Below, piece after piece: positions 36,301-43,644 of a stretch of DNA of 64,000 nt. Made by a program: the position numbers and the translations under genes. Numbering within the stretch: position 1 is the stretch's first letter; each line of letters opens with the position of its first letter. The notes under the pieces are model-generated. The model saw only the letters and a list, made by a program, of their open reading frames with translations, was not told where the DNA came from and did no database searches. The DNA comes from Mycolicibacterium frederiksbergense (GTDB lineage: Bacteria > Actinomycetota > Actinomycetes > Mycobacteriales > Mycobacteriaceae): assembly GCF_012223425.1 (NCBI RefSeq), contig NZ_CP038799.1:2666001-2730000 (forward strand), given 5' to 3'.

Positions 36301-37214
36301 GGTTGGCGGCCCCGGTGCAGCGCGCGGTGGCCCAGGCCGTTGCCGGCGCATGGCAGCGGAATGGTCTGACAGCGTGGCCGCCCGATCTGGCCGAATTACC
36401 GCGCACGGTGGAACAACTCAGCGGCGGACATACCGTCCGCGGGTTTCCGGCCTTCGTGGACACCGGTGCCGCGGTGGATGTGCGGGTGTTCGCGACCAAG
36501 GCCGAACAGACCGCGACGATGCGGCCGGGTCTGCGCCGGCTGCTGCGGCTGACGGCGCCGTCGCCGGTCAAGTCGGTGGAACGCGGACTCGACACTCGGG
36601 CCAGGCTCGCCCTGAACGCCAACCCGGACGGCTCGCTGACCGCTCTGCTGGAGGATTGCGCCGACGCCGCCGTCGATGCGTTGGCCCGGGAAATGGTTTG
36701 GACCAAAGCCGATTTCGACGCGCTGACAGCCCGGGTGGGCAGGGGGTTGGCGGCGACGACCTCCGATATCGCCGCGCGGGTCGGCAAGGTGCTGGCCGCT
36801 GCCCACGAGGCGCAGGTGGCCATTCCGGACCGGCCGCCGACAGCGCAGGCCGACGCCGTCGCCGATATCAGGGCGCAGCTGGATCGGCTGCTGCCCAAGG
36901 GTTTCGTCACCATCACCGGTGTCACCCGGTTGGCCGATCTGACCCGTTATCTGTTGGCGATCGGGCGGCGGCTGGAACGGCTGCCGCACGCGCTCGGCGC
37001 CGACCGGGAGCGGATGGACCGGGTGCACGCCCTGGAGGATGCCTATGACGACCTGGTACGGACGCTGTCCCCGGCCCGCGCCGCCGGGGCCGATGTCGGC
37101 GATATCGGTTGGCAGATAGAGGAATTACGGGTCAGTCTGTGGGCTCAACAGCTGGGCACCCCGCGCCCGGTCAGCGAGCAGCGCATCTACAAGGCGATTG
37201 CGGCGATCAGCTAA
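33330..37214 (+). CDS. hrpA: ATP-dependent RNA helicase HrpA
   Basis: A 1294-residue DEAH-box helicase of the HrpA type. Walker A is GATGSGKTT near residue 88, the DEAH motif is in LILDEAHERS near 186, motif III is TSATIE and motif VI is QRAGRSGRTAPG near 396. The HA2 winged-helix region, an OB-fold and the long DUF3418-type C-terminal domain complete the usual bacterial HrpA architecture. GTG 33330 is used. It probably rescues stalled ribosomes or processes mRNA, as reported for E. coli HrpA. It ends by overlapping the convergent FAH-family stop. Confidence 0.92.
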   Translation: MSHQSVRALRAKLDDLTFRDASRLGRRLKGLHGEPPESLIKQFTAAEALVLTRQAAVPEITYPDLPVTDSRAELAKAISDNQVVIVAGATGSGKTTQLPKICLELGRGIRGTIGHTQPRRLAARTVAQRIADELGTPLGSTVGYTVRFTDQASDSTLIKLMTDGILLAEIQRDRRLLRYDTLILDEAHERSLNIDFLLGYLRELLPRRPDLKVIVTSATIEPQRFAAHFAGAPIVEVSGRTYPVEIRYRPLEVPVATEAGDDPDDPDHEIVRTEMRDPTEAIVDAIGELEAEPAGDVLVFLSGEREIRDTADALRGLVDQGTEVLPLYARLSTAEQQKVFTPSTARRRIVLATNVAETSLTVPGIRYVVDPGTARISRYSRRTKVQRLPIEPISQASAAQRAGRSGRTAPGVCIRLYAESDFESRPRYTDPEILRTNLAAVILQMAALKLGDIEDFPFLDPPDARSIRDGVQLLQELGAFDGAGALTEVGRRLARLPLDPRIGRMILAADTENCVREVLVLAAALSIPDPRERPVDREEAARQKHARFADEHSDFVSYLNLWRYLREQRKERSGSAFRRMCRDEFLHYLRIREWQDLAGQLRSIAGDLGIRESDEDADPARIHAALTAGLLSHIGLREGETRDYIGARNTKFVLAPGSVLSKKPPRWIVVADLVETSRLFGRTAARVDPDSIERVAGDLVQRSYSEPHWNAQRGAVMAFERVTLYGLPLVPRRTVGYAQVDPAVSRDLFIQHALVEGDWQTRHHFFRDNTALRAELEEMEERARRRDLVIDDQELFALYDARIPPEAVSARHFDAWWKKQRHKTPDLLTFTRAELLRSDDADEHPDTWRTEDLALPLTYRFEPGAADDGVTVHIPVEVLTRIGGDGFAWQVPALREELVTALIKSLPKDLRRNFVPAPDTARAILDDLNPGTGSLLTEMARELRRRSGVVVPIEAFDLSKIPDHLRVTFAVETADGTEVARGKDLAGLQDRLAAPVQRAVAQAVAGAWQRNGLTAWPPDLAELPRTVEQLSGGHTVRGFPAFVDTGAAVDVRVFATKAEQTATMRPGLRRLLRLTAPSPVKSVERGLDTRARLALNANPDGSLTALLEDCADAAVDALAREMVWTKADFDALTARVGRGLAATTSDIAARVGKVLAAAHEAQVAIPDRPPTAQADAVADIRAQLDRLLPKGFVTITGVTRLADLTRYLLAIGRRLERLPHALGADRERMDRVHALEDAYDDLVRTLSPARAAGADVGDIGWQIEELRVSLWAQQLGTPRPVSEQRIYKAIAAIS

Positions 37215-38116
37215 CGGATGTCGTGCTCGATCTGACCGATTCCGTCGAGCGTCAGCGTCAGCGTGTCACCGGGTCGCAGCCAGTGCCCGGTTTCCATGCC
37301 GGAGCCGCCCGTCAACGTCCCGGTGGCGAACAGCTCTCCGGCGCAGAGCTGTTCGCTGCGGGAAGCGTGCGCCAGCACATCGCCGATGCTGTGCTGCATA
37401 TCGGCGCTGGACACCGAGCTGACCGGGCTGCCGTTGATGGTGACCGAGCCGGTGAGACTGTCGATCCGCGACAACACCTCGTCGGCGGTCACGGCGATCT
37501 CGGACATCGAGCTCAGGAAATGTTTGGATTTCTGCGGGCCGAATCCGCTGTCCATCTCCGGTCGTTGCACATCCCGGGCGCTGAAATCATTGACCACCAC
37601 AAATGCTCCGATCGCGTCCAGCGCTTCGGCGGGCGTCGCGTCGAACAAGGGCGCCGAGAGCACGAATCCGAGCTCCAGTTCGAAGTCCAGTGCGCGGGAG
37701 TATTCCGGCGCCGCGACCGGTGTTCCGGTCGGTACGAAGGTCTGTGCGTTGCCCATGTAGTAGATGGGTTGCCGGTAGAACAGTGGTTTCGGTTTGAACT
37801 GCGGGACGGGCCTGCCGAGGACCCGCTCGTAGGTGGCGGTCACCCGGTGCAGGGCGGGGTGGAAGCGCTCGATCAGCCCACGAGCGGCGTCGATGTTGTG
37901 CTGCTCGAAGAGCATGAAGTCGCGGAATGACAGTGGCTGGAACGGCAACAACCGGTCGCTGTGCTGCAGATGCCGGTCGGCGGTCGCGGCTTCCCAGTGC
38001 GCGTCGAAGATCTGTCCACCGAGTGCCCTGGTGTCCGCAGTGGGTTCCCAATTGCCATCGGCAGCAAGCATTTCCAGTTGAAGACCAGCTTCGTTGCGAA
38101 CGCGGCGCAGCTTCAT
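37211..38116 (-). CDS. Fumarylacetoacetate hydrolase family protein
   Basis: A 301-residue FAH-fold enzyme. The metal ligands are suggested by LDFELELGFVLSAP (ExE pair) and VNDFSARDVQ (Asp). PEMDSGFGPQKSKHF and ATGTLTGGSGMETG are the conserved C-terminal loops of the true FAH branch. Enzymes of this type cleave or decarboxylate beta-diketo acids in aromatic catabolism. ATG 38116 is used. The thioesterase gene lies 11 bases upstream on the same strand and may be co-transcribed. Confidence 0.84.
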   Translation of the reverse strand: MKLRRVRNEAGLQLEMLAADGNWEPTADTRALGGQIFDAHWEAATADRHLQHSDRLLPFQPLSFRDFMLFEQHNIDAARGLIERFHPALHRVTATYERVLGRPVPQFKPKPLFYRQPIYYMGNAQTFVPTGTPVAAPEYSRALDFELELGFVLSAPLFDATPAEALDAIGAFVVVNDFSARDVQRPEMDSGFGPQKSKHFLSSMSEIAVTADEVLSRIDSLTGSVTINGSPVSSVSSADMQHSIGDVLAHASRSEQLCAGELFATGTLTGGSGMETGHWLRPGDTLTLTLDGIGQIEHDIR

Positions 38117-38126
38117 GGCCCCAATA

Positions 38127-38936
38127 CTACGGACGGCGGCGTACCAGTTGGGCCTGTTGGATGGCGGCGATCGGCCCGGTCTCGTCGAACAGCGTGCCCA
38201 CCGAGGTGCCGACACCGTCGGGGCCATAGCTGGTCTGGGCGCGGATGCCGAACCAGTCACCCACCGGCAGCCGGTGCAGATGCACCGTGAGGTCGGTGTT
38301 GAGGAACGTCCACTGGCGGACGTCCATCCGCGAACCCATGCCATTGGCGATGTCGGCGATGCAGAACAGCCGCTCCAGAGGCGTGGCCGTCTCTCCCTTG
38401 ACCAGGTCGACCTTCGAACGCACCCAGCATTCGGCGGGCACGCTGTGGAGCACGTCGTTGAGCCAATGCCAATCCAGCGTGTCGATGAAGGTCGGGCCCA
38501 GATCCGGGTTGGCCGGGCGCGCCATGCTCTCGGCGCGGGGCCGCAGCGGCGGATCCGGTGTGAACACCAGTTCGGTGGTGTCGTGTTCCTGGAACCGCCA
38601 GGCGCGGGCCTCGGCCACCGGGCGCGGCGAGCCGTCGGGCCCCGTCGCGAGCATCTCCGCGCTGAGCAGTTCGATCTTGGTGCCCGCCCGGCGGCGTTCG
38701 GCGCGCATCCACAGCGGACCGGTCACCGGGACCGGCCCGAGCAGGTCGACGACCACCCGGCTGAGCCGGGTGTCCGGGCGCGGATCGCAACGCGCCAGTG
38801 CGCGGACCAGTAGCGCCGAGACCGGCGCGGCGCCCTGCATATCGGGCGACCAGGTGCTGGTGACATCGGCGGAGGCCTCGAACCGCTCGCCGAGCAAGTC
38901 GTCGGCGTCGAGCAATTCGTAATAGGCGCCCTTCAT
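38127..38936 (-). CDS. Acyl-CoA thioesterase-like double-hotdog protein
   Basis: A 269-residue protein resembling the TesB-like two-hotdog thioesterases common in mycobacteria. Recognisable parts are WSPDMQGAAPVSALLVRA in the N-terminal hotdog, the middle loop LDWHWLNDVL and GSRMDVRQWTFLNTDL in the second hotdog. It probably hydrolyses acyl-CoAs, but no defining catalytic Asp/Gln/Thr triad was confirmed by eye. It is transcribed just ahead of the FAH-family gene. Confidence 0.74.
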   Translation of the reverse strand: MKGAYYELLDADDLLGERFEASADVTSTWSPDMQGAAPVSALLVRALARCDPRPDTRLSRVVVDLLGPVPVTGPLWMRAERRRAGTKIELLSAEMLATGPDGSPRPVAEARAWRFQEHDTTELVFTPDPPLRPRAESMARPANPDLGPTFIDTLDWHWLNDVLHSVPAECWVRSKVDLVKGETATPLERLFCIADIANGMGSRMDVRQWTFLNTDLTVHLHRLPVGDWFGIRAQTSYGPDGVGTSVGTLFDETGPIAAIQQAQLVRRRP

Positions 38937-39001
38937 CGCCTGAGGTTAGCCCAGCTATCGAAAGCGCAACCGAACGAGTTACCGCCGGTTAACGTGACGG
39001 G

Positions 39002-40099
39002 GTGCAGCGTGTTGTCATCGCCGGGCTCGGCGACACCGGGGTCCTGACCGCGCTCAAGTTGGCCAAGCGCTTCGAGGTCACCGGCATCTCCGCCAAACCC
39101 GGCCTGCTCAGCGGGCAGGAACTCGGGGTGCGGGTGGCCCGCCCGCAAGAATGGGCGCGCGACTACTGGACCGGATTCGACCGGTTCCGCGGATTGGACC
39201 GGGTGCGCACCGTGCACGGCACCCTCACCGGGCTCGATCTTGCCGCGCGGACCGTCGGCGTCGACCGTGCCGGCACCCTCGAGCACGTGCCCTACGACAT
39301 CCTGGTCATCGCCACCGGTGTCACGAACGGGTTCTGGCGCCGGCCGCACCTGCAGTCCGCCGACGAGATCGACGCGGACCTGCAGGCGGTGCACCGGCGG
39401 CTGGCCGGAGCGAGCTCCATCGCGGTGATCGGGGGAGGCGCCGCGGCGGTGAGCGCGGCGGCCAACCTGGCGGTCGCGCTGCCCCACGCCGCGATCGGTC
39501 TGTACTACCCCGGCGAACATGCGCTGCCACAGCATCATCGCCGCGTGTGGCGGCGGATCGAATCGCGGCTCACCGCTTCCGGAGTGGCGCTCAATCCGGG
39601 GCACCGTGCCATGATCCCCGCAGACCATGACGAGATCACCGGCGATCCGGTGCACTGGAGCACCGGGCAGCCCGCGGTCACCGCCGATGCGGTGCTGTGG
39701 GCGATCGGCCGGGTCAGCCCGAACACCGGCTGGCTGCCCGCCGATGTGCTCGACGACGGCGGATTCGTCCGCGTCACACCGCAATTGCAGGTACCCGGCC
39801 ACCCGGAGGTCTTCGCGATAGGCGATGTCGCGGCCACCGATCCGCTGCGCGCCTCGGCGCGCAGCCGCGCCGACGGTCTGCTCGCCCGCAATATCGCGGC
39901 CCACGCCGCGGGCAGGCCGCTGCGTGCCTATACGCCGCCGAAGGCGCGCTGGGGATCGGTGCTCGGCGCCCAGGCCGACGGCCTGGAGGTGTTCGCCCCG
40001 TCCGGTCAGGCGGTCCGGTTCCCGGCCTGGTCGGTGCGCAACGTCCTGCAGCCGTGGATCGTCAAGCGGGGGATATACCGAGGCGTGCGGTCAGACTGA
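39002..40099 (+). CDS. FAD-dependent pyridine-nucleotide oxidoreductase (NDH-2/AIF-like)
   Basis: A 365-residue flavoprotein. The FAD motif is VVIAGLGDTGVLTA at the N-terminus, a second Rossmann motif IAVIGGGAAAVSAAANLA lies near residue 140, and EVFAIGDVAATD near residue 270 is the conserved FAD C-terminal motif of the family. The N-terminal motif is GxGxTG rather than GxGxxG, still acceptable. Possible roles are NADH:quinone reductase or other disulfide-lacking oxidoreductase. GTG 39002 is used. It overlaps the convergent FMN reductase gene by 38 bases. Confidence 0.8.
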   Translation: MQRVVIAGLGDTGVLTALKLAKRFEVTGISAKPGLLSGQELGVRVARPQEWARDYWTGFDRFRGLDRVRTVHGTLTGLDLAARTVGVDRAGTLEHVPYDILVIATGVTNGFWRRPHLQSADEIDADLQAVHRRLAGASSIAVIGGGAAAVSAAANLAVALPHAAIGLYYPGEHALPQHHRRVWRRIESRLTASGVALNPGHRAMIPADHDEITGDPVHWSTGQPAVTADAVLWAIGRVSPNTGWLPADVLDDGGFVRVTPQLQVPGHPEVFAIGDVAATDPLRASARSRADGLLARNIAAHAAGRPLRAYTPPKARWGSVLGAQADGLEVFAPSGQAVRFPAWSVRNVLQPWIVKRGIYRGVRSD

Positions 40100-40619
40100 T
40101 CAACTGATCCAGCAGCGTGTCGAGTTCACCCGCGCGGCGCTCCTGCGGGGTGAATCCGTCCGCGCCGAACTCCTGGAACAGGGACAGCGCGACCTGGGCC
40201 CGGACATCGAACATCTGAAAGTTCGCCACGATCTGGCGCCACTGCTCCACGGCGCGCACACCGCCGTCCGCCCCGTAGGACACGAACCCGACCGCCTTGC
40301 CGGTCCATTCGGGACCCAGGCTGTCGACCGCATTCTTCAGCGCACCGGGCACGCCGTGGTTGTACTCGGGGGTGACGAAGACGAATCCCTCGCAGGAATC
40401 GATCGCCTGACTCCACCGGCGTACGTTCTCCGAGTCGTACTCACGGTTCGCTGCGGCGGGTGGCAGCGGCGCGGTCAGCAGTGGGACATCGAACTCCTTG
40501 AGGTCGATGACCTCGAATTCGGTGGCGTCCCGGCGTGCCGCCTGTTCGGCGACCCATTGCGCGACGGAGGCGCCGGCGCGGCCCTCCCGTATCGATCCGA
40601 TGATGATGCCGATGGTCAT
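40062..40619 (-). CDS. NADPH-dependent FMN reductase
   Basis: A 185-residue flavodoxin-fold reductase. The FMN phosphate loop is GSIREGRAG near residue 8, and TPEYNHGVPGALKNAVDSLG is the family's second flavin motif near residue 79. This family supplies reduced flavin or reduces azo and quinone compounds. ATG 40619 is used because GGGAG lies nine bases upstream; GTG 40625 is an alternative. It is divergent from the CoA-transferase gene over 100 bases. Confidence 0.88.
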   Translation of the reverse strand: MTIGIIIGSIREGRAGASVAQWVAEQAARRDATEFEVIDLKEFDVPLLTAPLPPAAANREYDSENVRRWSQAIDSCEGFVFVTPEYNHGVPGALKNAVDSLGPEWTGKAVGFVSYGADGGVRAVEQWRQIVANFQMFDVRAQVALSLFQEFGADGFTPQERRAGELDTLLDQLISLTARLGISPA

Positions 40620-40689
40620 ATTCACGTTCTCCCTTCGGTAGGTGCATCGCCTGACAACGGCTCAAGTCTTCCCGAATGACGCAGGTCTA

Positions 40690-40708
40690 TACCGTCGCGG
40701 ATACGGTA
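40690..40708. promoter_or_regulatory. Inverted repeat upstream of the CoA-transferase gene
   Basis: TACCGT (40690-40695) and ACGGTA (40703-40708) are perfect arms around CGCGGAT. A related outer pair, ATACCG and CGGTAT, brackets the region up to the start codon at 40720. It is only 11 bases before the start, a position where a repressor could block transcription. No regulator gene is adjacent. Confidence 0.45.
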
Positions 40709-40719
40709 CGGTCGGCGGT

Positions 40720-41943
40720 ATGGGTAAGGTCATGGAGGGCGTTCGCGTCCTGGAGGTCGCACAGTTCACCTTCGTCCCCGCCGCCGGCGCAATCCTCGCC
40801 GACTGGGGCGCCGACGTCATCAAAGTCGAGCACCCGGTGCGCGGTGACACCCAGCGCGGGTTCATCAACATGGGCGGTTTCGCGCTCGACCCCAACCGGC
40901 ATCCCTTGATCGAGCATCCCAACCGGGGCAAGCGCAGCGTCGGCATCGACGTCTCCACCCCGGGCGGCCAGGAGGTGCTCTACGAGATCGCCAAGACCGC
41001 CGATGTGTTCCTCACCAACCACCTGCCCGCCCAGCGGCAGCGGAACAAGTTCGATGTCGAGCACATCCGGGCGGTCAACCCGAACATCATCTACGCCCGC
41101 GGCAGCGCCTACGGCGACAAGGGCGCCGAACGCGACACCGGTGGCTTCGATGGCACCGCATTCTGGACCCGCAGCGGTGTCGGGCACGCGCTGACGCCCG
41201 AAGAACTCGGTGGTGCACTGTCACAGGGCATCCCGGCCTTCGGTGATTCGATCGGCGGGATGAACATCGCCGGTGGTATCTCCGCGGCGCTGTTCCACCG
41301 CGAGCGCACCGGCGAGACCTCCGAGATCGACGTATCCCTGCTGAGCACGGCGTGGTGGGCGGCAGGCGCCAGCGTCACCCAGGGTATGGAGACCGGCGAG
41401 ACCATGCGCTCGGTGATGCCGAATTCCGTTGGCCCCACGGTGAACCCCTTCCTGGGCAACTACCTGACCTCCGACGGTGGCACCATCAACCTGTGCATCG
41501 TCAGCCCGACCGGGTATATCCGGGACGCCTTCGAGCATCTCGGGCTGCCCGAGTTGGCCGATGATCCGCGCTTCTCCGATGTGCTTCCGCTGATCGAAAA
41601 TGCCGCGGCCGCCGTCGAACTGATCACTGCAGCCATCCGCAGCAGACCGTTCGAGTACTGGCGCACGCACCTCAAGACGATGCGGGGCCAGTGGGCGCCG
41701 TTCCAGAGCCTGGTGGACCTGGGCAGCGATGAGCAGGCGCTGGCCAATGACATGGTCACCGAGGTCGAAGGCTCCGACGGCACACCTTTCAAGGTGGTGC
41801 GCGGGCCGGTGCAGTTCAACCACGAACCGCTGCAGACCACCCGCGCGCCTCAGGCCTCCGAACACACCGAGCTCGTGTTGATGGAGATCGGGCTGGATTG
41901 GGATCGCATCGAGGAGTTGAAGGACGCCGGCGCGATAGCCTGA
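40720..41943 (+). CDS. CaiB/BaiF family CoA-transferase
   Basis: A 407-residue type III CoA-transferase. The N-terminal GVRVLEVAQFTFVPAAGAILADWGADVIKVEHP is the family signature (VAQFTFVPAAGAILADWGAD region), with GIDVSTPGGQ, ARGSAYGD and TGGFDGTAFWTRSG where the catalytic Asp lies. ATG 40720 gives MGKVMEG; ATG 40732 is possible. It would move CoA between an acyl-CoA and a carboxylate, e.g. in aromatic or steroid-side-chain catabolism. Substrates cannot be set from sequence. Confidence 0.88.
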   Translation: MGKVMEGVRVLEVAQFTFVPAAGAILADWGADVIKVEHPVRGDTQRGFINMGGFALDPNRHPLIEHPNRGKRSVGIDVSTPGGQEVLYEIAKTADVFLTNHLPAQRQRNKFDVEHIRAVNPNIIYARGSAYGDKGAERDTGGFDGTAFWTRSGVGHALTPEELGGALSQGIPAFGDSIGGMNIAGGISAALFHRERTGETSEIDVSLLSTAWWAAGASVTQGMETGETMRSVMPNSVGPTVNPFLGNYLTSDGGTINLCIVSPTGYIRDAFEHLGLPELADDPRFSDVLPLIENAAAAVELITAAIRSRPFEYWRTHLKTMRGQWAPFQSLVDLGSDEQALANDMVTEVEGSDGTPFKVVRGPVQFNHEPLQTTRAPQASEHTELVLMEIGLDWDRIEELKDAGAIA

Positions 41944-41947
41944 TCAT

Positions 41948-43027
41948 GTGCACTCCCTCCTGCTCCGGAGCGCGCCGCTGCTGTTGACGCCGGTGCTCCT
42001 GGCGGTGAGTACCTTTCCCGGCGAGTTCCGGGTATCGGCGGGTTACTGGGTACTCGCCTGCACGGCGGCCGTGGTCTTCCTCTTCGGCGGCCGGTGGCCG
42101 TTTCCGATGTCGCTCGCGTTGTCCGCACTCGCGGTGCCGATGTTCGCCGCCCAGGCGTGGGGTTTGTCCGGTCTGGTGCCCTATATCGGTGCGCTCGCGC
42201 TGACCGAGCTGGCAGCACGCACCGACCGGGATCCGATCATCGCCGTCGCCGCCACCGGCTGGCTGCTCGCCCTGGTGGTGGGGGTGCAACTCGACGATCA
42301 CGCGGCGCGGTGGAGCGCCGCCGATATCACCACCGTGGTGGCGGCGTTCGGGCTGCCACTGCTGCTCGGCCTGTACCTGCGCGGTCAGCGACGGTTCCGG
42401 GCACTTGCGGAATCGGAGGTTCGCGCTGCCGAACGTGGCGCCATGGCGCGTGAGTTGCACGATCTGGTCGCCCATCACATGGCATCCATCGCGCTGCGCA
42501 CCGGCGTCGCCGAACACGTGATCGGCAAGCAGGATCCGCGGGTCGCCGAGGTGCTCGACGATGTGCACCGCACCGCGGCCGACGCACTGGCCGATATCCG
42601 GCGCTGGCAGGCGGCGCTGCGTGACCCGGCCCTGCACGAGGTGGCGATGGTGGAACCCGAGGCGCTGTGGGGCGAGATCGATGCCGCCGTGCACCGCACC
42701 CGCGCAGCGGGTTTCACCGTCGACGCGGATATCGACGCGACGATCACCGGGCTTGACGCGATGGCGCGGTTGACCGTACTGCGGGTGACGCAGGAGGCGC
42801 TCACCAATGTGATGAAACATGCCGATCCGGAAGGTCCTGTGCAGCTGTCCATCGCACGCCGCGATGGCGGTGTGGAGATCGGCGTCGACAGTGTCGGGGT
42901 CGACGAGCAGCAGGGTGGCCTGGGTATCGTCGGCATGTCGGAGCGAATGGTGCTCTGCGGCGGCACGTTCGCCGCCGGCCGCAGCGAGCAGGGATGGAAG
43001 GTACGGGCATGGCTACCCGCATCCTGA
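41948..43027 (+). CDS. NarL-type sensor histidine kinase
   Basis: A 359-residue membrane kinase. Four to five hydrophobic segments fill residues 5-135, then a HisKA_3 dimerisation domain with ARELHDLVAHHMA (phospho-His near residue 172), and an HATPase_c domain with EALTNVMKHADP (N box) and GGLGIVGMSERM (G box). The intermediate DxG segment reads IGVDSVGVDEQQ and is less canonical than usual. GTG 41948 is used. It overlaps the response regulator by 19 bases. Confidence 0.87.
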   Translation: MHSLLLRSAPLLLTPVLLAVSTFPGEFRVSAGYWVLACTAAVVFLFGGRWPFPMSLALSALAVPMFAAQAWGLSGLVPYIGALALTELAARTDRDPIIAVAATGWLLALVVGVQLDDHAARWSAADITTVVAAFGLPLLLGLYLRGQRRFRALAESEVRAAERGAMARELHDLVAHHMASIALRTGVAEHVIGKQDPRVAEVLDDVHRTAADALADIRRWQAALRDPALHEVAMVEPEALWGEIDAAVHRTRAAGFTVDADIDATITGLDAMARLTVLRVTQEALTNVMKHADPEGPVQLSIARRDGGVEIGVDSVGVDEQQGGLGIVGMSERMVLCGGTFAAGRSEQGWKVRAWLPAS

Positions 43028-43644
43028 TCGCCGATGACCAACGCCTGGTCCGGGCCGGACTGCGCATGCTGTGCGAATCGACGGACGGTGTGCAGGTGGT
43101 CGGTGAGGCTGCCGACGGTGCGCAGGCGGTGCGGCTGGCCGCGGAGGTGGCGCCGGATGTGATCCTGATGGATCTCCGGATGCCCGGGGTCGACGGTGTC
43201 ACCGCCATCGGACAGGTGCTCTCCGTTCGCCCTGAGGCAAAGATACTGGTGCTCACCACTTTTGACGACGATGACCATGTGTATCCCGCGCTGGCCGCCG
43301 GGGCCGCGGGCTTCCTGGTCAAGGACACCGAACCCACCGAACTGATTGCCGCCGTGCATCGGGTCGCCGCCGGTGACTTCGTGCTGTCACCACATCTTTT
43401 GCAGCGGTTGGTGTCCCGAGCGGTCGACGCGCGTGTGCCCGACGGCCCCACTGCGGCACCGCTGACCGCACGTGAAGAGGATGTGCTGCCCTTGGTCGTC
43501 GAGGGACTGTCCAATCAGGAGATCGCCGATCGGCTGCATCTCGGCGTCACGACCGTCAAGACGCATGTCGCGAACCTGATGGACAAGCTCGGTGCGCAGA
43601 ACAGGGTGCAACTCGCGGTGTTCGGATATCAACGCATGGCGTGA
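43009..43644 (+). CDS. NarL/FixJ family response regulator
   Basis: A 211-residue regulator. The receiver domain begins ILIADDQRLVRAGLRML with acidic residues at 9-10, the phospho-Asp is in VILMDLRMPGVDG near residue 54 and the conserved Lys follows in LVKDTEP. A LuxR-type helix-turn-helix is at the C-terminus (LSNQEIADRLHLGVTTVKTH). ATG 43009 is used. It is cognate to the kinase upstream and is convergent with the multicopper oxidase gene. The signal is unknown. Confidence 0.9.
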   Translation: MATRILIADDQRLVRAGLRMLCESTDGVQVVGEAADGAQAVRLAAEVAPDVILMDLRMPGVDGVTAIGQVLSVRPEAKILVLTTFDDDDHVYPALAAGAAGFLVKDTEPTELIAAVHRVAAGDFVLSPHLLQRLVSRAVDARVPDGPTAAPLTAREEDVLPLVVEGLSNQEIADRLHLGVTTVKTHVANLMDKLGAQNRVQLAVFGYQRMA

